Positions 8,728 through 14,433 of a DNA stretch of 37,767 nt are shown one piece after another. Numbering within the stretch: the first letter of the stretch is position 1; every line of letters begins with the position of its first letter. The DNA comes from a virus, in IMG/VR virus record IMGVR_UViG_3300035698_025530, positions 1-37,767 of that record. The stretch is one strand, 5' to 3'. The position numbers and the translations under genes were made by a program. The notes beneath the pieces were generated by a model. The model saw nothing but the letters and a program-made list of their open reading frames with translations, was not told the DNA's origin and made no database searches.

Positions 8728-9114
8728 TTAAATATCACAATCCCAGCCACCATAGTAATAGCATGTAAATGTCACCACATCTCCGATATCCAACAATTCG
8801 GCAGCATATTTATCACTTTCAATAAATATTACATCACCATTCTGTATTGCTGTTACGTCTATCTCAGCCTCATTGTGTAGGGTTGAACTCGTAACTTCAA
8901 TCTCTAGATCTGTCATACACTTCTCCTCAACCTCTTCAATTATCACGTATTCGTCGAGAAACTCATCGTATTCTTCCCACTCAGTCCATGTTTCTTCACA
9001 AATGGTTTCAGCTTCTAGAATTCTTCCTTTTAATACTGTTCTCGTACTTTTCATACATCCACCCAATAAGAGGGACACCCCTAAGACCACGAGGAGGGTT
9101 TGTAATTTTTTCAT
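8728..9114 (-). CDS. Predicted lipoprotein
   Basis: A 128-residue protein with a classic type II signal: MKKLQTLLVVLGVSLLLGGC, where LGGC is the lipobox and Cys20 would carry the lipid. The mature part is small, acidic (EETWTEWEEYDEFLDEYVIIEEVEEKC) and contains further cysteines (for example ETICEE, EEKCM, TFTCYYYGGWDC), allowing disulphides. It would be anchored on the outer face of the cell membrane. The 5' end overlaps the thg1-like gene by 107 bases in another frame, which is long for an operon overlap. In a phage such a protein could be involved in superinfection exclusion or lysis; that is inference. Confidence 0.75.
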   Translation of the reverse strand: MKKLQTLLVVLGVSLLLGGCMKSTRTVLKGRILEAETICEETWTEWEEYDEFLDEYVIIEEVEEKCMTDLEIEVTSSTLHNEAEIDVTAIQNGDVIFIESDKYAAELLDIGDVVTFTCYYYGGWDCDI

Positions 9115-9814
9115 CTTTTTTGTTTGATAAATTAATTGTCTCTATATCTAAATGGTCCTCTATATAACCTCTGTCAGAAGTGAAAATAGGTGTCTTTTCA
9201 TCAACTTGCCAGATATCACTACTCTTTATACAGCACCTACCATAAATCTGCTTGTCAGTTAATGCTTCAAATTTCCCATCCTTCTTTTTGATCATGTCCA
9301 AAAGTTGAGGCACCTTCTTTCCTTGCAATTGTTTATGAGTGTATAGGGATTGAGCTAGCATCTGTACGGCATTCCTTTTCGCATCTTGTTGTCTCCAAAC
9401 GAAGTAATTTGCCACCTCTGACTCTGGAATAACAAAAGCTCTACTATCAAATAATACATCTGTTTTATATTGCATGGACATTTTAGCAGACGCTATAGCC
9501 GCACTAATACTGACAATTTTTTGAATGTCATTGTCAAACCAAGCCTGAGAATCAAGCTTTTTGTAATTGTGAAGTAATAGACTGATCTCATCGCTTTGAG
9601 TGTAACCAAAGACTGTTGTTTGAACTTTTTTGCATAGCAAAATCATAGTGTCGTTCAAAGCTTTTGTGAGATTCTGATCGAATGGCTTCTCCATTCCTCT
9701 TGTAAAAGTATGAAATGCCTTTCCATCCAAACGGATAATTACGGGCATTCTCGCTGGGAGCCTTAAGTCCCAAACCTTTTCATAATTGTGTTTCATTCTT
9801 TCTCCAATATTCAT
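9008..9814 (-). CDS. Thg1-like tRNA 5'-end (3'-5') nucleotidyltransferase
   Basis: A 268-residue member of the tRNA-His guanylyltransferase (Thg1/TLP) family, enzymes that add nucleotides to tRNA 5' ends in the 3'-to-5' direction. Visible are the palm-domain metal motif RLDGKAFHTFTRG (Asp30, Gly31), the second carboxylate motif TQSDEISLLL (Asp75, Glu76), and WRQQDAKRNAVQMLAQ, typical of the family. Bacterial and phage TLPs repair 5'-truncated tRNAs rather than make the His G-1. Two tRNA genes lie in the same transcription unit. The last 35 residues overlap the lipoprotein gene. The length fits a full Thg1; active-site residues appear intact. Confidence 0.88.
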   Translation of the reverse strand: MNIGERMKHNYEKVWDLRLPARMPVIIRLDGKAFHTFTRGMEKPFDQNLTKALNDTMILLCKKVQTTVFGYTQSDEISLLLHNYKKLDSQAWFDNDIQKIVSISAAIASAKMSMQYKTDVLFDSRAFVIPESEVANYFVWRQQDAKRNAVQMLAQSLYTHKQLQGKKVPQLLDMIKKKDGKFEALTDKQIYGRCCIKSSDIWQVDEKTPIFTSDRGYIEDHLDIETINLSNKKDEKITNPPRGLRGVPLIGWMYEKYENSIKRKNSRS

Positions 9815-9873
9815 AAATCTACGACTAAACTTATTATGAATAATTTAGCACAGAATAAAACAGAAGTCAAGGA

Positions 9874-10044
9874 CTACTTAAAATCATCCAAGGAGAATGT
9901 GCCAGGCTGTACTTTAAGGTCTTCCTTGAAATATCCATCTGAAGCCATTTTCTCTAGATTTTTTGCAAGATCTATATCGACCTTACTTTTTTTCTTCTTT
10001 TTCTTTACTTTCTTTTTTCCTATTATTGCTTTCTTGTATTCCAT
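9874..10044 (-). CDS. 56-residue basic small protein
   Basis: ATG 10044 to TAG 9874 encodes a protein with a poly-lysine N-terminus (MEYKKAIIGKKKVKKKKKKS) followed by a normal-looking acidic/amphipathic part, KVDIDLAKNLEKMASDGYF, ending VQPGTFSLDDFK. It overlaps the end of the C5-methyltransferase remnant by 62 bases in another frame. The ordered C-terminal half suggests a real gene despite the size. Function unknown. Confidence 0.5.
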   Translation of the reverse strand: MEYKKAIIGKKKVKKKKKKSKVDIDLAKNLEKMASDGYFKEDLKVQPGTFSLDDFK

Positions 10045-10483
10045 TGTTTTGATTAAACATTTTAATTATTATTGCTTGAACAACATTCACCGTCACAGCA
10101 TTTCCTAGGCATTTGTAACGCTGAGTATCGCTCAATCCTTCTGTCCATCCATCAGGGAACCCTTGTAGTCTTTCACACTCCGTTGGGGTCAACCTACGAA
10201 TACGTGCGTTCTCTTTGAGGAAGTGCTCTTTTGATTGGTTGGCTGTAATAGTTCCAGAGATGCCATCTTTACGTTCTACTAGTTTCTTTCCTCTTCTTGG
10301 GGAGAAATCTTTCCCTTTACTCAGGGATTCCTTTCGAATGCGTTTAGCTTCTTGAGTGGAGAGAGGTCTCTGTTCGTCCAACCACCCTTGTTTACTCCCC
10401 TTGGGATTTGGTACATCATTGTACGCTTGTCCGATTGCAAGTTCAAAACCACCAATCCCACTAAATAAGCTTAGATATTTCAT
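9983..10483 (-). CDS. C5-cytosine DNA methyltransferase, internally deleted
   Basis: A 166-residue protein that begins with motif I of C5-cytosine methyltransferases (MKYLSLFSGIGGFELAIGQA, the SAM pocket) and ends with motifs IX-X (RRLTPTECERLQGFPDGW and YKCLGNAVTVNVVQAI). Motifs IV (PCQ, catalytic Cys), VI (ENV) and VIII are absent: residue 20 jumps into YNDVPNPKGSKQGW. A normal enzyme needs 300-400 residues. It should therefore be unable to methylate DNA. Either it is a deletion derivative or it retains only a binding role. The ATG lies directly at the 3' end of tRNA-Gln (1 base between). The C-terminus is a charged Lys/Glu tail overlapping the next small gene. Confidence 0.75.
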   Translation of the reverse strand: MKYLSLFSGIGGFELAIGQAYNDVPNPKGSKQGWLDEQRPLSTQEAKRIRKESLSKGKDFSPRRGKKLVERKDGISGTITANQSKEHFLKENARIRRLTPTECERLQGFPDGWTEGLSDTQRYKCLGNAVTVNVVQAIIIKMFNQNNGIQESNNRKKESKEKEEKK

Positions 10484-10484
10484 A

Positions 10485-10556
10485 TTGCGGAACCTAGATT
10501 CGAACTAAGACTACACGGGCCAGAACCGAGCGTCCTACCAATTAGACTACTCCGCA
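10485..10556 (-). tRNA. tRNA-Gln (anticodon CTG)
   Basis: A 72-base cloverleaf on the minus strand: acceptor TGCGGAG / TTCCGCA (7 pairs, one G-T), D arm GTCTAATTGGTAGGAC, anticodon arm CTCGG-TTCTGGC-CCGTG with CTG at 34-36, variable TAGT, T arm CTTAG-TTCGAAT-CTAGG, discriminator A. CCA is not encoded. The U1-A72 pair is a tRNA-Gln identity feature; the A discriminator (usually G for Gln) and the mismatch at 28:42 are unusual. Its first 10 bases overlap the end of the phosphatase gene including the stop codon, and its 3' end touches the next ATG. Confidence 0.9.
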
Positions 10557-11251
10557 TTTGCGAAATGGAATTTTTCACTAGGCAGTTCTAAAACAGTTAA
10601 TTTATTACTTCTTGGAGGACAGACAGCAGTGTCGATCCCAATTTTATTATCCATTATGATTGGTTCAAAAGCTTCAAACGGGTTTTTATTATACTTCGCA
10701 GTAGCATCGGCTGTGTGGCCGAATATTACTTTCTTCCCCCAATCGTAGTTTGAATCGATGAACTCATCTCGTATCCATAGTCTATCATCTCTGGAGGTTT
10801 CTTGCACACTTTTTCCTGGTTTTACACCTGCATGTACAAATATATAGTCATCGTTTTCATAAAATGGCTCTAACTTGGCTAGAAATTCTATATGCTCTTC
10901 TGGGTATTTTGCTTCTTTTGGTGTTGAACTTAAGACTCTGCCATAATTTCTTTCTGTTACGTCCCCTCCGTTAATTTGCCAGCACATGGGAGCGTACACC
11001 GCGCATTGTCTGAAATAGAAGTCTCTAAACATGTCTTCGTGGTTCCCATCAAGAAAAACCCAGTGAGGATTTTCTGACTTCAGTCCTCTTAGATTTTCTA
11101 TCACTCTTTTTGAGTCTGGTCCACGATCAATGTAGTCACCCAAGAAGATAACCTGGTGTTCTTTTTTAATCGGGAGTTCTTTTAAAAGCTTTTCTAGTGG
11201 TTTGTAACAACCATGGATATCTCCAAATACCCATATTTTCTCGTACTTCAT
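10547..11251 (-). CDS. PP2A/lambda-phosphatase-like serine/threonine phosphatase
   Basis: A 234-residue metallophosphoesterase with the full calcineurin-like motif set: GDIHG (Asp11, His13), GDYIDRGPDS (Asp39, Arg43), GNHED (Asn70, His71), later VHAG and FGHT histidines. This closely follows the bacteriophage lambda protein phosphatase / PrpA family, two-metal (Mn/Fe) enzymes that remove phosphate from Ser, Thr or nucleotide substrates. Insertions are minor and length is normal. The start overlaps the dnaN stop by 4 bases (ATGA type), so the two are translationally coupled. The stop codon lies inside the tRNA-Gln gene. Confidence 0.88.
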   Translation of the reverse strand: MKYEKIWVFGDIHGCYKPLEKLLKELPIKKEHQVIFLGDYIDRGPDSKRVIENLRGLKSENPHWVFLDGNHEDMFRDFYFRQCAVYAPMCWQINGGDVTERNYGRVLSSTPKEAKYPEEHIEFLAKLEPFYENDDYIFVHAGVKPGKSVQETSRDDRLWIRDEFIDSNYDWGKKVIFGHTADATAKYNKNPFEAFEPIIMDNKIGIDTAVCPPRSNKLTVLELPSEKFHFANAE

Positions 11252-12351
11252 AGTCTCATTGGCATAATTAAATGGAAGTAACTTTCATCACCTTTATTAT
11301 CAAATCTAATAACGGCTAGCTCTGATTGAGTTGATATCTCAATTGTTTCTGCATCTGTACTACTAAGGAAGTGTCCCAAATACTTACCAGAGAGGGCTAG
11401 TGTTTTATCTTCTCCGTCGTATTCGACATCAACCTTACTTTCATTTTTTCCCAGATCACTCATTTTAGCCATTAGTTTCAATGAGTTTTTCTCTAACCTT
11501 ATGGTTATTTTATTCCCAAGTGTGTTTTTACCTATGATATTAGCAATTTTCAACGCACTTTCAAGCTCCTCGACGTTGACCTGTACTGAGATCGGTGTAG
11601 ATACTGGGATAACTCCCTTGTAATCTGGGAAACTACCCTGGATTTCACGTGCGATAATTTCTATTCCTGCGAAACTGAAATATGTCATGTACTTATCACT
11701 ATTGTAAACGGTAATCTCATCTGTATCAAACTCCTGGATAGCTTGGTTAACATTCAGAATGCAGTTTCTTGGCACTAAAATACCTTTTCTTGCAATAGTT
11801 TCTGATTTAACTGTGAGCTTTGATAGTCTACAACCATCTGCCGTCACAAAACTCATACTTTTGTCTTTTATTTCAAATTTCACTCCTTGCAGAACTGGTT
11901 TCACATCATCTGTAGCAGAAGCAAAGACCACCTCTTTGGCAACCCTTTGCAACGTCTCCTTTGATAGTGTAAATTTCTTCCACGATGTGTCGATTTCATC
12001 AAATTTAGGGAAATTATCTATTTCCATTGTATTAAGATCGACACTACTTTTTAACCCCTTTACCTTTAAAACCTTCCCAGCCATACTAAAGGATAAATTT
12101 TCTCCAGCTGTAAGTTTCACAAAACTCGAAAGCTGTGACGCTGATACGGTTGTAGCACCTTTTACAGCTACTTCGGCTGGAATGGACGCTCTAAATGTTG
12201 TCTCCATATCTGTGGCGACAATCTTTACATGATCCTCATAAGCTTCTAGAAAGAAGTTTGCCATGACTGGAACGCCAGCATACTTTTTAACTGCTCTGAT
12301 CCCGACGTTAACATACTTAATAAGCTCTTCTCGGTTTAAAGTGAATTGCAT
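11248..12351 (-). CDS. dnaN: DNA polymerase III beta subunit (sliding clamp)
   Basis: A 367-residue protein of normal beta-clamp length and three-domain pattern. Family signatures: the N-terminal MQFTLNREELIKYVNVGIRAV, VKIVATDMETTFRA, VTADGCRLSKLTV at the second domain, REIQGSFPDYKGVIP at the domain 2/3 junction, and the C-terminal FHLIMPMRL, which corresponds to the YVVMPMRL clamp end that helps form the peptide-binding pocket. It would form a ring on DNA tethering the polymerase. Sequence is divergent from typical host clamps. Its location among phage-type genes without dnaA or recF next to it argues for a phage-encoded clamp. Coupled with the phosphatase gene. Confidence 0.93.
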   Translation of the reverse strand: MQFTLNREELIKYVNVGIRAVKKYAGVPVMANFFLEAYEDHVKIVATDMETTFRASIPAEVAVKGATTVSASQLSSFVKLTAGENLSFSMAGKVLKVKGLKSSVDLNTMEIDNFPKFDEIDTSWKKFTLSKETLQRVAKEVVFASATDDVKPVLQGVKFEIKDKSMSFVTADGCRLSKLTVKSETIARKGILVPRNCILNVNQAIQEFDTDEITVYNSDKYMTYFSFAGIEIIAREIQGSFPDYKGVIPVSTPISVQVNVEELESALKIANIIGKNTLGNKITIRLEKNSLKLMAKMSDLGKNESKVDVEYDGEDKTLALSGKYLGHFLSSTDAETIEISTQSELAVIRFDNKGDESYFHLIMPMRL

Positions 12352-12368
12352 TTATACGGGTGATAAAT

Positions 12369-13418
12369 TTATATAGTAAAGACAGGACATTCTCTGCAAT
12401 TTGAGAGCAAATCGTGTCTGAATTTCAAAGTTTCTTTGTTGTACCACACATCAATACCAAAATCCTTAGCTCCAATTATAGGTACGGGTTTAAATCCACT
12501 TTCACCTTCACAAAAACTGCAAGGATAGACTTCACCTTTTACATTGATATAAATAGAAAACAAGGTTGATTCGCAAGGTTCTACTACTCGAAAGATTCTT
12601 TGTAATTCCTCATCACTAGTATCCTTGGGGATACTTTTAATAAATTTGTGTGCAGAACACGAATCAAATCCAATCCGAATGTCATTTCCAAGTGCGTATT
12701 CTACAAGTGTCTTGTATTTATTCTCTGATAGAATGTTGTATGTATTGCGGTTACCTTTCTCTTTCAGACCTAGAAAGACTATTGTGTTTAATTTCTCTAA
12801 TCGTGGATCTGTTTTAAAATCCTTCATAGCTTGCATACAACCATCATAGGTTTCCTCTGAAACAAGTGCGTGAATATTGATTTGTGTCATCCCTACATCA
12901 GTAAGTCTTTTAACAGCTCCATAACAAATATCTGTTGTGTAAAGCGAGACCGCCACAGCCCCACAATACTCCTTAAATTTCTTAGCTATTTCCTCTGTCA
13001 AACCGTAGCCATTGATTGTTAGGTTTGGTACTACACCCTTTTCTCTGCAATGTGCGAATATTTTAAACATGTCTGGGTTGCTATCAATATCCCCTATACC
13101 AAATGCAATTTGAGTGATTGTTTCTGGTAATTTCTCGAGAACCTTTTCAAATGTTTCTAGCTTCATATATTCACCAACAGCGTTGTTGGATTTATAACAA
13201 TGTGTACACGGAGTCGCAACTCCATCCGTAGGAACTCCATGGCAAGTTGTAGCGATCTCTATGTCTGCAATTTCTGGGCCGAAAGGACACATTTCAGGGT
13301 CGTCATCCTTTGTCTTCCCCCAACGGATAAAAAATCCAGTCTTTTTATCAAAGAATGAATTATATATTTCTGACGTCATGAATTTAGCTAATTTGTGGTC
13401 CCTTATTTCGAGTTTCAT
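12369..13418 (-). CDS. Radical SAM protein with unusual Cys spacing and SPASM-like end
   Basis: A 349-residue radical SAM enzyme. The cluster cysteines appear as Cys59 in TTCHGVPTDG and Cys71/Cys74 in TPCTHCYKS, giving CX11CX2C instead of the usual CX3CX2C; CTHCYKS aligns with the second and third cluster ligands. The following IAFGIGDIDSNPD and LTINGYG match the SAM-binding strands. The C-terminal part has further Cys groups (EPCESTLF, YPCSFCEGE, NCRECPVF), as in SPASM/twitch auxiliary cluster domains used in peptide or protein modification. No substrate is identifiable nearby, except possibly the small protein encoded just upstream. Likely co-transcribed with dnaN. Confidence 0.85.
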   Translation of the reverse strand: MKLEIRDHKLAKFMTSEIYNSFFDKKTGFFIRWGKTKDDDPEMCPFGPEIADIEIATTCHGVPTDGVATPCTHCYKSNNAVGEYMKLETFEKVLEKLPETITQIAFGIGDIDSNPDMFKIFAHCREKGVVPNLTINGYGLTEEIAKKFKEYCGAVAVSLYTTDICYGAVKRLTDVGMTQINIHALVSEETYDGCMQAMKDFKTDPRLEKLNTIVFLGLKEKGNRNTYNILSENKYKTLVEYALGNDIRIGFDSCSAHKFIKSIPKDTSDEELQRIFRVVEPCESTLFSIYINVKGEVYPCSFCEGESGFKPVPIIGAKDFGIDVWYNKETLKFRHDLLSNCRECPVFTI

Positions 13419-13434
13419 GTTTCTTTGTTTAAAA

Positions 13435-13840
13435 TTAAGCCATTTGTGTACCCCAGATTATCTTTGGAGCATCTCCTTTTTTAATCCCTAGCTCATCGCA
13501 AAGTGTCTTTATGTTCTCAAGCATTTCCGGTGTAATCTCTATTTTACTTTCACCAAGTTCCTCGTCGCAGCCTGTCTCCTCTAGTATTTTACCTATGACT
13601 GCAAAATTCCAATCACTTTCAACAAAGAAGTCTAGGCCGTATTTACTCTCTTTCCCTTCAAGCTCATATCTCAAATCAGACACGTCGTCGTCCTCAAGCC
13701 CATCAATTTGTTCGGCGTTTTTTGGATATAATGCTTTCAATATCTTCCTCTGAATTTTTTTATTGAATTCGATCTTAACACCGAACACTATAAAACTTGA
13801 TGTTGAACTTATTACTTACGAATCCATTGCGAATTTTCAT
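13435..13840 (-). pseudogene. Phage 'MKIRNGFVSN' small protein, one-base frameshift
   Basis: The open frame 13435-13788 (117 residues from GTG 13788) is acidic and of unknown function. The true start is ATG 13840: it has a perfect SD (AAGGTGG, 13845-13851, 4-base spacing) and reads MKIRNGFVSN, the N-terminus of a phage protein family that I recall continuing with a run of serines and then FIV. That frame stops after 21 codons (13775). Skipping one base (A at 13810) after the AAT codon gives ...VSN-SSTSSFIVFGVKIEF, joining it precisely to the long frame (134 residues in all). So there is a single-base insertion, a sequencing error or +1 frameshifting. The rest (LEDDDVSDLRYELEGKES...) is globular and acidic. 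Confidence 0.7.
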
Positions 13841-13844
13841 ATTT

Positions 13845-13851
13845 CCACCTT
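13845..13851 (-). promoter_or_regulatory. Ribosome binding site fixing the start at 13840
   Basis: AAGGTGG on the minus strand lies 4 bases before ATG 13840. It is one of the few consensus Shine-Dalgarno sequences in this arm and argues that the upstream MKIRNGFVSN frame is the translated start rather than GTG 13788. Confidence 0.75.
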
Positions 13852-13968
13852 TTTAACTTATTTTAAATATCTTACCATACTCCAAGCATGTTCGCAACTC
13901 CTATGGATAGCTTGCGGGTAGAAATAACTTATAGTAGAATTAATAAGTAAATTTATTGAGAAGAAAAT

Positions 13969-14349
13969 ATGTTTAAGATTACTTCAACTTGCAATGGTGG
14001 TGGTTATAAATATTGTAGAACAGAACCCTTCCATCCGAAGGGTAACTCAGCGGGACTCTATCCATTGCATAGGGTCCTTATGGAAAATAAGCTTAACAGG
14101 TTGCTCACAAAGTCTGAGGTTGTCCACCATAAAGACAGAAATAAAGAGAATAATCGGATAGAGAACTTGGAGGTTTTAACAAAGTCTGAACATGCGAAGT
14201 TACACAGGCAAAAGATCGACCCAATTGAGTGTGTGTGTGGGCGGTGTGGAAAGGTTTTCATGTTAAAACCCCATTGTTACAGGCTGAGGATTGGTAGGAA
14301 TAAATCCAAAAGAGTCTATTGTGGAAGAAGTTGCGGGGGCCAGATTTGA
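13969..14349 (+). CDS. HNH homing-type endonuclease
   Basis: A 126-residue protein with the phage HNH_3 signature: LHRVLMENKLNRLLTKSEVVHHKDRNKENNRIENLEVLTKSEHAKLHR, where HHKD, N and H are the catalytic and metal residues. The C-terminal third has CVCGRCGK and CGRSCGGQI pairs, a possible zinc finger for DNA recognition. Such genes are selfish homing elements. It is the only plus-strand gene in the leftward arm, and its 3' end overlaps tRNA-Met (opposite strand) by 19 bases, so the last residues are read through the tRNA. ATG follows AT-rich DNA; TATAGT at 13930-13935 is a plausible -10. Confidence 0.88.
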   Translation: MFKITSTCNGGGYKYCRTEPFHPKGNSAGLYPLHRVLMENKLNRLLTKSEVVHHKDRNKENNRIENLEVLTKSEHAKLHRQKIDPIECVCGRCGKVFMLKPHCYRLRIGRNKSKRVYCGRSCGGQI

Positions 14350-14404
14350 ACTGGCGACCTTCGGTTTATGAGGCCGATGAGCCTTACCACTGCTCCACCC
14401 CGCA
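14331..14404 (-). tRNA. Initiator-like tRNA-Met (anticodon CAT)
   Basis: A 74-base cloverleaf on the minus strand: acceptor TGCGGGG / CCCCGCA, D arm GAGCAGTGGTAAGGCTC with the A11-U24 pair typical of initiators, anticodon arm TCGGC-CTCATAA-ACCGA, variable AGGTC, T arm GCCAG-TTCAAAT-CTGGC, discriminator A; no encoded CCA. The sequence strongly resembles bacterial initiator tRNA (CGCGGGGTGGAGCAG... AAGGTCG... CCCCCGCAA). Deviations: a U1-A72 pair instead of C1xA72, and the third G-C pair of the anticodon stem replaced by C31-A39. Ile-CAT (lysidine) is an alternative but fits less well. Confidence 0.9.
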
Positions 14405-14433
14405 TCACATTAATTGTACCACAGAATAAAAAT

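Noticed and set aside
9788-10108. Plus-strand ORF with a poly-Phe stretch near 9990-10020
   Set aside because: It is the complement of the Lys-rich codons of the minus-strand small protein and methyltransferase tail.
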